Of a DNA stretch of 11,705 nucleotides, positions 1 through 7,727 are shown one piece after another. The stretch spans positions 1 to 11,705 of the forward strand of contig CALCVR010000201.1 in assembly GCA_937905915.1 (NCBI GenBank). The letters are read 5' to 3'. The stretch comes from an uncultured Eubacteriaceae bacterium. Its GTDB lineage: Bacteria > Bacillota > Clostridia > Oscillospirales > Acutalibacteraceae. The notes beneath the pieces were generated by a model. That model was not told where the DNA came from. It did no database searches and saw only the letters and a list, made by a program, of their open reading frames with translations. Position numbers and translations under genes: made by a program. Position 1 is the first letter of the stretch. Each line of letters begins with the position of its first letter.

Positions 1-766
1 AAGGAGGAGCATGATCCAACCGGCGGGCAATGGCGTTTAAAAATTCATAGGACCGGTCCTGCTCTTTTAGTTCTTCATAGAAAGCGGCGCCGTGGAAATC
101 CTCCGGGCCGATGATGTCCGGCCGCAGAAAGGTACGGCTGACAAGGCCTGATACCGTACAATTCAGGCAGGAGCTGGCAATCAGCAGATCCTCATGGGTG
201 CCGCACAGCCGGGTCAGATTGGCCGGATCGGAAAGTACTGCCAATTCCGTACTGACGTCTGGAAAATCACGTAGTTCCCGGCGCAGTTCCTGAAGGATAG
301 CTCCTTTGCCGATCCAGCCGTCTACCATTTGCAGGCTGGATGCAGGATACAGGCTCAGCAAATAATTCATGGCGTTGCGGTCGATTCCACGGCCCCGGAT
401 AATAGAGATGCCATAGTGAGGTACGTCCAGATCATACTGTTTTTTCAAATACCACTTGAGCAGAATCCCAATGGGAAGCCCCGCCCGGGCCAGGGATACC
501 AGTACAACATCCCTGCCCTTTTCCTTGATAATCTTATCCCCGCATTGGCGCACGGCGGCCGCCGTATCATCGGCTTCTTCTTGGAGGGCTCTCTTATAGG
601 TTTCAATATATTGGGAAGTGGGCACGTATTCAGCCGGCAGCATCTCGCAATAGTGGATTCCAGACTGGATGCGTCTTTCCCTTTCCTTGGTCTCCAGAGG
701 TTGTACCTGTCCTGTAATGTCCTTGAGCAATAGGGTAACATCCTCTTCCCGATAGCTGCTTTTCAT
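1..766 (-). CDS. StiP-type phosphoribosyltransferase-like protein (C-terminus beyond window)
   Basis: The open frame runs from an ATG at 766 to the window edge, giving about 255 residues with no stop, so the C-terminal part lies outside. The N-terminus begins MKSSYREEDVTLLLKDITG, and the segments VVLVSLARAGLPIG (about residues 85-98), SIIRGRGIDRNAM (about 117-129) and VDGWIGKGAILQEL (about 144-157) match what I know of the StiP family. Pfam labels that family cysteine protease StiP; Aravind and colleagues read it as a phosphoribosyltransferase-like domain, often followed by a PELOTA RNA-binding domain that would lie beyond the edge here. In Ter stress operons it is part of a predicted nucleoside-like metabolite pathway. 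GGAGG stands 6 nt before the ATG, and the ATG directly follows the TAA of the preceding TRSP gene, so translation is probably coupled. Family assignment is by recalled motifs; the biochemical activity is not established. Confidence 0.8.
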   Translation of the reverse strand, partial: MKSSYREEDVTLLLKDITGQVQPLETKERERRIQSGIHYCEMLPAEYVPTSQYIETYKRALQEEADDTAAAVRQCGDKIIKEKGRDVVLVSLARAGLPIGILLKWYLKKQYDLDVPHYGISIIRGRGIDRNAMNYLLSLYPASSLQMVDGWIGKGAILQELRRELRDFPDVSTELAVLSDPANLTRLCGTHEDLLIASSCLNCTVSGLVSRTFLRPDIIGPEDFHGAAFYEELKEQDRSYEFLNAIARRLDHAPP

Positions 767-1897
767 TTAATGCCTCCATTCCAGCACGGTAACCGCCTTG
801 TTCCCCGCCTGTTCCAAGGCCGCGGCAAGGGTACGGATACCCTCCTGTGTGGCGGATGTATCAGTCACAATAAGCACAAAATCATAGGACGCCAAGTTAT
901 AGATATAGGTAGCGCGCTGCTTGTCATAACAGCTTATCAGGGCATTGCGGCGATGTAACGGATAGTTCCCCTCTCCGCTTACCAAAATAGGGCTGCGGGT
1001 GGTGGCGTGAAAACGGACTTCATGTGATCTCTCCAAAGCCTTGGCCGCCATGAGCCCGGGATACATGCATTCCTCTGTCCCCAGAATCAGCACTCGCTTT
1101 GCCTCTTTTGGGATCAGCTTTGCCGCCTGGCCGGCTAGATTCCGGCAGGCATCCTGGTATTTTTTAGCCTCCACCACACAGCGCGGGGTTATCATCCCGC
1201 TGGCCTCCGCCCGCTTTACCGGAATGGAAACTGCCTGAGAGACAGGCGTCAGAAGGCCGTCATAGGCATACTGGCCGATGGAACTCTCCAACGCGGCGTT
1301 ATCGGTGTGAAGCAAATAGGCAATAAAAACGCCTTGTTTTTCAAACCGTTCCTTATGTTGAGGAAGCATCCCGTTGAGCAAGGACGCAATGCCAAAGGTA
1401 ATGTCCTTGAGAATTGCCTGTTTTCCAAGGCATGTCATCAAATTCCAAATGGTATTGCCGGTAGTGACCTCATCTTCCACAAAGACAATGTGCTTGACTT
1501 GTTTTAGCACAGGGTCCAGGTCCCGAAGGGCCAGACGTTGCTCGGTGGCATGGCTATGGGCTTCCGAGAAAAAAAGGAAATCGGTGTCTTCCACGTTCTC
1601 CCTGGTGGTATGCATCAAATAGGTAGGATTGGTAAGGGAGGCTGCTACAGCAGCGCCAATGGCCGTCGCCGTCTCTGCAAACGCGATGATTAGCACAGGG
1701 TCGGTGGGGCCGGTGCATTCCTGTACTTTGGCCGCTAAACTGCTAAAGACATCCAAAGCCGCCGATGGCGCCACAGGGACATGCTTTCCCTGTGAAGGAT
1801 TTACAATCAAATAGGAGCGCTTCCGATTGTTTTCCCGCATGGCAGCCCGTACCAATTTTTCCTGCCAAATTTTTTCCGATTCTATTGCTTGTCTCAT
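767..1897 (-). CDS. Phosphoribosyltransferase with C-terminal TRSP domain (Ter biosynthetic module)
   Basis: This 376-residue protein has an N-terminal type I phosphoribosyltransferase domain with a PRPP-binding loop, VFVEDEVTTGNT, at about residues 138-149. Its C-terminal domain (about 260-376) contains RVLILGTEECMYPG and the signature HATTRSPI, in which the four residues TRSP that name the domain are at 300-303. No signal peptide or membrane segment is seen, so it is cytoplasmic. PRTase plus TRSP fusions occur in the Ter-associated biosynthetic module and are predicted to join a base-like moiety to ribose-phosphate. The frame is open upstream to 1945, but I chose the ATG at 1897. It overlaps the upstream lyase stop as ATGA, the usual form of translational coupling, while the longer start would overlap the lyase by about 50 nt. 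The StiP gene follows with no gap. The substrate is unknown. Confidence 0.85.
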   Translation of the reverse strand: MRQAIESEKIWQEKLVRAAMRENNRKRSYLIVNPSQGKHVPVAPSAALDVFSSLAAKVQECTGPTDPVLIIAFAETATAIGAAVAASLTNPTYLMHTTRENVEDTDFLFFSEAHSHATEQRLALRDLDPVLKQVKHIVFVEDEVTTGNTIWNLMTCLGKQAILKDITFGIASLLNGMLPQHKERFEKQGVFIAYLLHTDNAALESSIGQYAYDGLLTPVSQAVSIPVKRAEASGMITPRCVVEAKKYQDACRNLAGQAAKLIPKEAKRVLILGTEECMYPGLMAAKALERSHEVRFHATTRSPILVSGEGNYPLHRRNALISCYDKQRATYIYNLASYDFVLIVTDTSATQEGIRTLAAALEQAGNKAVTVLEWRH

Positions 1898-2883
1898 ACA
1901 TGCACCCCATAAATTTCTGCCAGTGTTAGGATCTTTTGCGCCCATCTTTCGTGGGTTTTAAATTCGTTCATACGGCTGCCTTCAGCGCTTTTGGATACCA
2001 ATACTTGCTTATGTTCCCGCATCCCCAGAATCTCTTTGGCATCTTTGTAGTCCTCTCCCGATACCTTGAGCATCTCGTTGACTACGGGCACTTGATTGGG
2101 ATGAATGACGGTTTTTCCCACAAATCCGTTTAGCAGATCCATACGCACTTCCCGTATGAGGCCATCCTTCCATGCCTCATCAGGGCCGGTAAAGTACTCC
2201 CAAACCGGACCGGATACCACATATTCCCTGCCGAAGCAGGCGATGATATCCCCCAGCACGCTGCTGATACAGCTGATTTGGTAAATAGATTCATCAGGCC
2301 GACGGCGTATGCCAAATTCTTTGCAGAAGTCGTTGCCTCCCACCCGTACATTTAAAATGGAAGGTTTTACCCCATCCAACTGCCTTTTTAGTTTACACAA
2401 ATGAGTCCGTCTTGTTTCCAGATCGATCAGATCCTGGCTCTCCAAAATGGGCATTAGATAAACATTACGTCCCGCCTTTTGTTGGATGCGGGCCAAAGCG
2501 TCCAAATATCCCTGGGCGCAACGACAGGAAAATTTGGGAGCAATGAAACCAGCAAGCGTCTCTTGGCTCTCCTCCAACTGGTCAAAAACCATTTCCATCT
2601 GCTCCGCGCTGCGCACCCGGATAAAAATATTAGGCAGGTAAAATTGCTTTGTTTTGGCGGCGTTCCACACCCGCTTCACACTGGCTACCGCCAATTGTTG
2701 GGCTTCTTCCACCGCCTGATCGCTGATGGCGTCTTCCAAACATAAGGCCAACGAATACGGCCCCTCTATTTCTCCTGCAATTACGTGATCCATTACCGTT
2801 TCATGATTGGCCGGGGCATACAAAAGTGCCCCCACCCCATAAGGAGAAATTTCCTTAAAATGTTCCGGTTTTTGATCCATCAT
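1894..2883 (-). CDS. CitE/HpcH-HpaI-like C-C bond lyase of the Ter biosynthetic module
   Basis: A 329-residue cytoplasmic TIM-barrel enzyme, first gene of the minus-strand operon. Family landmarks run in order: LCLEDAISD (48-56, acidic metal/substrate site), FIRVRS (87-92, conserved Arg), APKF (115-118), MPILES (144-149, metal-binding Glu), NVRVGGNDFCKEFGIRR (178-194, conserved Asp) and GKTVIHPNQVPVVNE (256-270, the CitE-like C-terminal motif). The RVGGNDF form is typical of the C-C_Bond_Lyase branch found with TRSP and StiP genes rather than of true citrate lyase beta subunits; there are no citD/citF neighbours here. It would cleave or form a carbon-carbon bond in an aldol- or malate-synthase-like reaction; the actual substrate is unknown. 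GGGAG lies 8 nt before the first of two adjacent ATG codons. The stop overlaps the start of the next gene (ATGA). Confidence 0.85.
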   Translation of the reverse strand: MMDQKPEHFKEISPYGVGALLYAPANHETVMDHVIAGEIEGPYSLALCLEDAISDQAVEEAQQLAVASVKRVWNAAKTKQFYLPNIFIRVRSAEQMEMVFDQLEESQETLAGFIAPKFSCRCAQGYLDALARIQQKAGRNVYLMPILESQDLIDLETRRTHLCKLKRQLDGVKPSILNVRVGGNDFCKEFGIRRRPDESIYQISCISSVLGDIIACFGREYVVSGPVWEYFTGPDEAWKDGLIREVRMDLLNGFVGKTVIHPNQVPVVNEMLKVSGEDYKDAKEILGMREHKQVLVSKSAEGSRMNEFKTHERWAQKILTLAEIYGVHV

Positions 2884-2892
2884 CCTTTGAGC

Positions 2893-2905
2893 TCCCTTTC
2901 AGGGA
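2893..2905 (-). promoter_or_regulatory. Small hairpin that could mask the lyase ribosome binding site
   Basis: On the minus strand the leader reads TCCCT-GAA-AGGGA, a 5-bp stem with a 3-nt loop whose 3' arm contains most of the GGGAG ribosome binding site of the lyase gene. A short frame (ATG at 2911, 18 codons, preceded by AGGGGG) runs through the same hairpin and overlaps the lyase start out of frame. Together they could couple or modulate initiation. The stem is small, so regulation is speculative. Confidence 0.25.
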
Positions 2906-2991
2906 ATCCATTTTACAAAATCCCCCTAGATTGTTGTGAATTTTATTAAGGATCTTTTATGATCCATTCATTCTCTTTGTATTACTTGTTT

Positions 2992-3020
2992 ATTATACGA
3001 AGTTTCACAATATTTTGCAA
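2992..3020 (-). promoter_or_regulatory. Sigma-A promoter for the Ter-like biosynthetic operon
   Basis: On the minus strand TTGCAA (3020-3015) and a perfect TATAAT (2997-2992) are separated by 17 bp. Transcription would start near 2985, leaving an untranslated leader of about 100 nt before the lyase ATG. The leader also has a GGATC-ATAAAA-GATCC hairpin at 2950-2965. Confidence 0.7.
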
Positions 3021-3025
3021 TTCTC

Positions 3026-3054
3026 TTTCCAAGCGGATTGCTTTTTGTTACAAT
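3026..3054 (+). promoter_or_regulatory. Probable divergent sigma-A promoter for the YceG-like/protease gene
   Basis: TTTCCA (3026-3031) and TACAAT (3049-3054) are 17 bp apart. The -10 matches consensus at five of six positions and the -35 at four of six. The element sits directly next to the opposite-facing promoter, so the two -35 regions are only 5 bp apart and a single regulator could control both units. The match alone is moderate. Confidence 0.4.
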
Positions 3055-3108
3055 AAAGAACAAATATTGCTGTATTTTATAAATTTCCTTCTAGAAGGAT
3101 GGATTGCC

Positions 3109-4599
3109 GTGTCAAACTGTCTTCAAGTTTCCCTCAACCCTATGCGTATTACACTGCTCTCAGCTTTTGGCGGCGTCCGGGGCCGGTATGCTGAAGGGCG
3201 GAAGGACGTGTACTTTATCCGTTTCACCGGATGTCCTGCTGGAACCGATCCCATTCCAAGACTCTTAAAAGATGCAAGCGATATGGCCCTTAGAGCTTGC
3301 GCCTCCGGATCAGGGTATTTTTGCGCCAAACAGTTGGACAAAGCCATCACCCCTTCGGCATTGCCTTTGTATCAATCCTGTTATGACGCTTTGTCGGGTG
3401 GAAAAGCTCCCTCCAATCGGCCCTTCTCTTTTGGGGAACAATTGCTCAACGACACTTACGACACTGCCTTTCGCTATGTGCTGGATCTCTATGGGGCATC
3501 CACATCTGGTATCTCTTCCACCATGAGAAAGAACTTTGGGATCAAATTACTCCACTGGTCTTCTCAAATTCTTCCTATTCTTTTCCCCAGCGGCAGCTTA
3601 GCCGGAGGTACTCCTAAATTTTTATGGTTGGGTTGCCCTCATGAATCGGAATACCTTTTTCTTGTGTTTCTTACCCGGTTGGGATGCGACGTAGCCATCT
3701 TTCATCCGGCCGGGGAACTGCTTTTGCCTCAAAATCTTTTGAATTTATCATCCTGTGTCCCCGGGGAAGCTCATCCTCATGTGCAGTTTCCCGACGCTTG
3801 TCTAACTTTACTCAAAGGGCAGGAAACGCCTGTTTCTCCCGTTTCTCCTCCCGCAAACAGAACCCCAGTGAAAAAACAGCCTGTCTCTCCTACCCATCCT
3901 CCTGTGGCGGCCTCTCATCCTTCCCCTTCGCCCCGGATTCCATCCAAGCCTATTTCCGCTGCGACTTCGTCTCCCGTACAGCCTCCAGCTGTTGGGTCTT
4001 CCGGGGCTCAGATGGCCCCTCTCAGTTACGAACAATTGGCCCAGCTGGCTCCTTCGGTTGTGATGATCGAGGTTTTGGATTCCTATGGGGAATGTCACAA
4101 AACTGGTTCGGGCGTTTTGATTGGGGAAGGAAATCTTGTACTGACCAATTTCCATGTGGTGCAGGGCGGACAGTCCTATCGGATCCAAATGGAGAACAAG
4201 GAAGATTCTTATCACACCGATCAACTGCTGAAATACCATTCTCTCTATGATTTAGCTTTGCTCCGCTTCCCCTGTACCGGCCGTCCTATTCCCCTCTATC
4301 GAGGCCCGTCCCTGGCCAGAGGGCAAAATGTGGTGGCTATCGGCAGCCCTCTGGGGCTTTTCAACTCGGTATCCGACGGTATCATTGCCGGCTTCCGGCA
4401 ATTTGAAGAGGTTTCTATGATCCAGTTTACCGCCCCCACCTCCCCCGGAAGCTCTGGCGGAGCTCTTCTCAACCAGTATGGCCGGCTCATTGGCATCATT
4501 ACCGCCGGCTTTCGGGAAGGGCAAAATCTCAATCTGGCAGTGGACTACCAAACCATTTGGCAGTTTGCCCGCGGTTTTCTACCGCAGACAAAGGGCTAA
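3109..4599 (+). CDS. YceG-like domain fused to trypsin/HtrA-like serine protease
   Basis: A protein of 496 residues from a GTG start. AGAAGG lies 10 nt upstream; the frame is open to 2959, but that extension is AT-rich, hydrophobic and overlaps the promoters, and an internal ATG at 3142 lacks a ribosome site. Residues about 140-205 (KNFGIKLLHW, then PKFLWLGCPHESEYLFLVFL and LGCDVAIFHP) resemble YceG, a component of Ter-associated biosynthetic modules. A Pro/Ser-rich linker follows (about 235-305). The C-terminal 190 residues form a trypsin-like domain with a complete triad: His349 in LVLTNFHVV, Asp381 in HSLYDLALL and Ser449 in SPGSSGGALL. No signal peptide, membrane segment or PDZ domain is seen, so it is probably cytosolic. 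It is divergent from the StiP/TRSP/lyase operon, suggesting a shared pathway. The protease call is secure; the YceG call rests on recalled motifs and is less sure. Confidence 0.8.
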   Translation: MSNCLQVSLNPMRITLLSAFGGVRGRYAEGRKDVYFIRFTGCPAGTDPIPRLLKDASDMALRACASGSGYFCAKQLDKAITPSALPLYQSCYDALSGGKAPSNRPFSFGEQLLNDTYDTAFRYVLDLYGASTSGISSTMRKNFGIKLLHWSSQILPILFPSGSLAGGTPKFLWLGCPHESEYLFLVFLTRLGCDVAIFHPAGELLLPQNLLNLSSCVPGEAHPHVQFPDACLTLLKGQETPVSPVSPPANRTPVKKQPVSPTHPPVAASHPSPSPRIPSKPISAATSSPVQPPAVGSSGAQMAPLSYEQLAQLAPSVVMIEVLDSYGECHKTGSGVLIGEGNLVLTNFHVVQGGQSYRIQMENKEDSYHTDQLLKYHSLYDLALLRFPCTGRPIPLYRGPSLARGQNVVAIGSPLGLFNSVSDGIIAGFRQFEEVSMIQFTAPTSPGSSGGALLNQYGRLIGIITAGFREGQNLNLAVDYQTIWQFARGFLPQTKG

Positions 4600-4616
4600 A
4601 ATAAAATAGTACAACA

Positions 4617-4720
4617 TCAGGCATTCCGAAGGATGAACATAGTATGAAATCTTCTGGATTGCCCTGATTGAATATCCCTTTTTTATGTTAATCCCCTTTC
4701 CATCTATGAATGGGAAAGGG
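4617..4720. terminator. Hairpin-rich convergent intergenic region, possible terminators
   Basis: Two imperfect inverted repeats lie between convergent genes. The first pairs TCAGGCATTCC (from about 4617) with GGATTGCCCTGA (4656-4668) and is followed by a T run at 4679-4684, so it could end plus-strand transcription. The second pairs AATCCCCTTTCCAT with ATGGGAAAGGGATT (4690-4722) with bulges and has no clear U-tract. Neither is a textbook terminator. Confidence 0.35.
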
Positions 4721-4752
4721 ATTGGGGCTCAGAAAAGACAATGGAAATACAA

Positions 4753-5607
4753 TTAAGCGTTTTTCTCCTGAAGCACGAATTCTTGTGTAGCTGAAAGGGG
4801 AATGGGATGTTTTACATCCATCGGTTGCCGTACCAGTACCGCCCATCGCGCACAGGTCATCTCCATGCGTGGGCCGGTATATAAACCTGGCAGAATGAAA
4901 ATTCTAGAGAGCATCCAGCCGATCTGGGAGAAATACAGCCGCAAGATCTGAAATTTACGGCCTTTCATGATCTGAATGGATAAACGGATGCTTCCCGACG
5001 GACAAAGTTTTGGACAGCTAGCAAGCAAATAAGGGACCATCCAGTACCGCAGCCATAAAAAGAATAATCCCAGCATCCCAATGCCCAAACAAGCAAACGT
5101 TCCGCCCCATAGGATCCCTACTAGGGCACGGGGCCAATGGCTGTATGACGTAGCCCACATAGCAGCCGTCATAGCTAGCAATGCCGGCATGAAAAGAAGC
5201 ACTGCCCATCCTGTCATCCGTATGGCGACGCCCCAATGGGCCTTTATGATTTTTCCATAGGACAGCTGGAACATCCGTATTTTTTGTTGATGTTCGGCTT
5301 TACATAGTTGGGTTTGCCAGAAATAGGCTTTTTTCTCGTAATTTAACGGCGTAAGCAGAAAAAAATGAAGTAGGACGGCGCCTAGTGTCACTGCAATGGA
5401 AAGAAGGCCAGGTGTCAACAAATCCAGTATTCCCTCCTGGCCTTGGTCCAAATAGGCTACCGGCTGGTGAAGCGCTAACCTTATGACCATCTCGCATCCC
5501 AGCAGCATAAGATACATACTTCCTGTCATGGCGCAGGTTAAAACCCCCTTTGCCCAGTGGCCGTGCATTACCAATTTCGAGGTCTTTTTGAGTGTTTTAG
5601 GATCCAT
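4753..5607 (-). CDS. Multi-pass membrane protein, DUF975-like
   Basis: A 284-residue integral membrane protein with about five or six hydrophobic segments: near residues 20-45, 65-90, 130-152, 160-192 and 225-250, with a basic cytoplasmic-type N-terminus (MDPKTLKKTSK). The segment YWMVPYLLASCPKLCPSGSI, followed by RLSIQIMKGRKFQILRLYFS and QIGWMLS, resembles the conserved core of DUF975 proteins, whose function is unknown. The start is well supported: GGGAGG lies 7 nt before the ATG. It is a single gene transcribed away from glnA and towards the protease gene. I see no clear promoter in the 250 bp upstream. The family assignment is tentative; that it is a real membrane protein is secure. Confidence 0.7.
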   Translation of the reverse strand: MDPKTLKKTSKLVMHGHWAKGVLTCAMTGSMYLMLLGCEMVIRLALHQPVAYLDQGQEGILDLLTPGLLSIAVTLGAVLLHFFLLTPLNYEKKAYFWQTQLCKAEHQQKIRMFQLSYGKIIKAHWGVAIRMTGWAVLLFMPALLAMTAAMWATSYSHWPRALVGILWGGTFACLGIGMLGLFFLWLRYWMVPYLLASCPKLCPSGSIRLSIQIMKGRKFQILRLYFSQIGWMLSRIFILPGLYTGPRMEMTCARWAVLVRQPMDVKHPIPLSATQEFVLQEKNA

Positions 5608-5776
5608 CTTTCTGCCTCCCGTCTGCTGTGTTTTCCTTCTTAGTATGCATCTCCCCCTCAGTTTCTAAACCATCCTATGCCATTTAAGAATCGCTCAAAT
5701 GGTAAAAGCTGTTTTCTTAGCCAAAAAACGTGCCAAATCTCATGGGATGTTGAGCAAGTTACGGATACAATATTTC

Positions 5777-5805
5777 TTGAAGAACATGACATGAAATGCT
5801 ATAAT
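5777..5805 (+). promoter_or_regulatory. glnA promoter
   Basis: TTGAAG (5777-5782), a 17-bp spacer and a perfect TATAAT (5800-5805) lie about 50 bp before the glnA start, predicting a leader near 47 nt. I looked for a TGTNA-N7-TNACA (GlnR/TnrA) operator upstream and found no convincing copy, so nitrogen control of the Bacillus type is not visible here. The remaining upstream sequence to 5608 shows no feature I can name. Confidence 0.75.
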
Positions 5806-5858
5806 TGAACCATTCGATTGGAATATCAATGGATGCAAGACAATAAGGAGGGCCTTTT

Positions 5859-7193
5859 ATGGGAAAGTATACACAGGAAGATATTATTCGCATCTGTGAA
5901 GAGGAAAATATTCGGTTTATTCGGTTACAGTTTGCCGACATCAGCGGTGCTTTAAAAAATGTAGCCATCACAAGGAGCCAGTTAAAGAAGGCTCTAAATA
6001 ACCAATGTATGTTTGACGGTTCGTCTATTGAGGGGTTTGTCCGCATTGAGGAATCGGATATGTATCTTGTACCGGATCTGGATTCCTTCAACATCTTCCC
6101 GTGGATCGACAAGCCCAGCCGTACCGCCCGTTTGATCTGCAATGTCTATAGCCCCGACGGTACTCCCTTCAGCGGTGACCCCCGTAACGCTTTACGCCGC
6201 GTCATCAAAGAGGCTGAGGATATGGGATTCCATTTTGACGTGGGGCCTGAGTGTGAGTTCTTCCTCTTCCGCTGCGATGAGGAGGGTAATCCTACCACCC
6301 AGACCAACGATCAAGGCAGTTACTTTGAGTTGGGCCCCATTGACCGGGGCGAGGAAGCCCGTCGGGATATCTGCCTGACGCTGGAAGACATGGGCTTTGA
6401 AATTGAAGCCTCTCACCATGAGGTTGCCCGCGGTCAGCATGAAATCAACTTCCGTTATGACGATGCCCTCCGCGCCGCCGACGATATTATGACCTTTAAA
6501 CTGGTGGTAAAATCCATCGCCAACCAGCATGGCCTTCACGCAACCTTTATGCCCAAGCCTATTTTCAACGAGGCTGGTTCGGGGATGCACATCAATATGT
6601 CCCTCTCGGACAAAAACGGTAACAACGTCTTTGCCGATCCCAGCGATGAAAACGGCTTAAGCAGTATCGCTTATTCCTTTATCGCCGGACTGATGGAGCA
6701 CATCAAAGGTATGACCGCCATTACAAACCCCCTGGTCAATTCCTATAAACGCCTTGTCCCCGGCTACGAAGCCCCGGTGTATGTGGCTTGGTCGGCTCAC
6801 AACCGCAGCCCTTTGATCCGCGTCCCCGCCGCCCGGGGCAATGGTACCCGTATCGAGCTGCGCAATCCTGATCCCGCCGCCAACCCCTATTTGGTTATGA
6901 CGTTATGTCTGGCCGCCGGCCTGGACGGCATTAAGCGCGGCCTTAAACCCTGTCCTCCAGTGGATGCCAACATCTTTAAGCTCACCGAAGAGGAACGAGA
7001 AGCTCAGGGTGTTTTCAGCCTTCCCGATTCTTTAAAATCCGCCATCCATTACATGAAAAAGGACGAGCTGGTACGTAAAACATTAGGAGACCACATTTAT
7101 CGCAAATACATTGCTCATAAAACCAGCGAATGGTATCAGTACTCCATCCGTATCTCCCAATGGGAAATTGACCGTTATCTCATGCGTTATTGA
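5859..7193 (+). CDS. glnA: Type I glutamine synthetase (GSI-alpha)
   Basis: A full-length 444-residue glutamine synthetase, which makes glutamine from glutamate, ammonia and ATP as a cytoplasmic dodecamer. AAGGAGG stands 7 nt before the ATG. Active-site residues align by number with the Bacillus enzyme: Glu131/Glu133 (GPECEFF), Glu188, Glu195 (GQHEINF), His244 (GSGMHINMS), Arg298, flap Glu304 (PGYEAPVY), Arg316, Glu333 and Arg335 (RIELRNPDP). Arg62 in [12 protein letters not shown] is the residue tied to feedback inhibition in GSI-alpha enzymes. The C-terminal region ([11 protein letters not shown]) lacks the adenylylation tyrosine motif of GSI-beta enzymes, so control is by feedback or a regulator rather than adenylylation. 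It is monocistronic, with its own promoter and a strong terminator just after the stop. Confidence 0.98.
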   Translation: MGKYTQEDIIRICEEENIRFIRLQFADISGALKNVAITRSQLKKALNNQCMFDGSSIEGFVRIEESDMYLVPDLDSFNIFPWIDKPSRTARLICNVYSPDGTPFSGDPRNALRRVIKEAEDMGFHFDVGPECEFFLFRCDEEGNPTTQTNDQGSYFELGPIDRGEEARRDICLTLEDMGFEIEASHHEVARGQHEINFRYDDALRAADDIMTFKLVVKSIANQHGLHATFMPKPIFNEAGSGMHINMSLSDKNGNNVFADPSDENGLSSIAYSFIAGLMEHIKGMTAITNPLVNSYKRLVPGYEAPVYVAWSAHNRSPLIRVPAARGNGTRIELRNPDPAANPYLVMTLCLAAGLDGIKRGLKPCPPVDANIFKLTEEEREAQGVFSLPDSLKSAIHYMKKDELVRKTLGDHIYRKYIAHKTSEWYQYSIRISQWEIDRYLMRY

Positions 7194-7194
7194 T

Positions 7195-7234
7195 AAAAAG
7201 AGGACCTGCCTTTTACAAGGCAGGTCCTCTTTTT
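7195..7234. terminator. Bidirectional terminator between glnA and the TIGR04076-like gene
   Basis: A perfect stem of about 18 bp (7195-7212 with 7217-7234) around a TTAC loop, containing AGAGGACCTGCC, with an A tract on the left and a T tract on the right. It begins 2 nt after the glnA stop and lies 5 nt from the stop of the converging gene, so it can serve both. Confidence 0.93.
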
Positions 7235-7238
7235 TCTT

Positions 7239-7583
7239 TTAACGGACAGGAGTATAATTGACAGTCGATTGTTCTTCCGTGGCCTCTAGCTTAAAAATGA
7301 CAGGACGCAATCCATCGTTGCAGCTACAGATAGCTACCCCCGGTTTTCGGATCCAATCACCGTAGTAAAAAAGATCCTGTCCTGCCCCGTGGGCCAATGC
7401 AAACACATATTGATACACGGCTTTCCACGCTTCATCGCACATTCCTTCAGGCTTTGCATAGTCGGCGTAGAATATTTGCCCCTCCTTCATCATAGGACAG
7501 GCGGTCAGCCCTTCTACGCCATATTCTTTCGCCAACTCTCTATCCAAAGTGGTTTTTAGCACCGTAATCTTCACTTTGTTCAT
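7239..7583 (-). CDS. TIGR04076 family protein
   Basis: A small 114-residue cytoplasmic protein of the TIGR04076 family, whose function is unknown. Hallmarks are ACPMMKEGQIF (28-38), PEGMCDEAWKAV (45-56) and the C-terminal SCNDGLRPVIFKLE (87-100), with conserved Cys residues at 29, 49, 86 and 88 that could bind metal or be redox active (inference). I start it at the ATG at 7583 because GGAGAGG is 5 nt upstream; an in-frame ATG at 7601 would put the ribosome site inside the gene. A promoter with 17-bp spacing lies about 50 bp upstream, and the gene shares its terminator with glnA. It appears to be monocistronic. Confidence 0.88.
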   Translation of the reverse strand: MNKVKITVLKTTLDRELAKEYGVEGLTACPMMKEGQIFYADYAKPEGMCDEAWKAVYQYVFALAHGAGQDLFYYGDWIRKPGVAICSCNDGLRPVIFKLEATEEQSTVNYTPVR

Positions 7584-7635
7584 AAAATCCTCTCCTATCA
7601 TCCCGATTCATCTATCGCAATATGGTTTTGAGATC

Positions 7636-7664
7636 AGTATACCACATGTAAAATCGACCGCCAA
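7636..7664 (-). promoter_or_regulatory. Promoter of the TIGR04076-like gene
   Basis: On the minus strand TTGGCG (7664-7659), 17 bp, then TATACT (7641-7636). Transcription would start near 7629, giving a leader of about 46 nt before the ATG at 7583. Confidence 0.7.
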
Positions 7665-7688
7665 GAGATCGTATTCTTTTAGGGCGAG

Positions 7689-7726
7689 AAAAAAGGTGTG
7701 ACGTTCATTGACGCCACACCTTTTTT
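7689..7726. terminator. Bidirectional terminator after the small membrane protein gene
   Basis: AAAAAAGGTGTG (7689-7700) pairs with CACACCTTTTTT (7715-7726). An inner CGT/ACG pairing after one mismatch leaves the loop TCATTG. It directly follows the stop codon of the minus-strand membrane protein gene and insulates the TIGR04076-like gene from it. Confidence 0.85.
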
Positions 7727-7727
7727 C

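Noticed and set aside
329..733. Plus-strand open frame of 134 codons.
   Set aside because: It lies opposite the StiP gene, has no ribosome site and resembles no family; the minus frame carries clear motifs.
2934..3010. Inverted 7-mers TTGTGAA and TTCACAA around the divergent promoters, considered as operator half-sites.
   Set aside because: A 7-bp inverted match within about 130 bp of AT-rich sequence is expected by chance, and the half-sites are 63 bp apart.
3684..4250. Plus-strand open frame of 188 codons inside the protease gene.
   Set aside because: It is an out-of-frame shadow, rich in Ser/Cys/Arg, while the other frame encodes the protease domain.
5608..5776. Search for a GlnR/TnrA-type operator or a glutamine riboswitch upstream of glnA.
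   Set aside because: No TGTNA-N7-TNACA site and no structured leader matching a known riboswitch could be found by eye.
6192..6590. Minus-strand open frame of 132 codons inside glnA.
   Set aside because: Antisense shadow of a highly conserved gene, with no ribosome site or recognisable domain.
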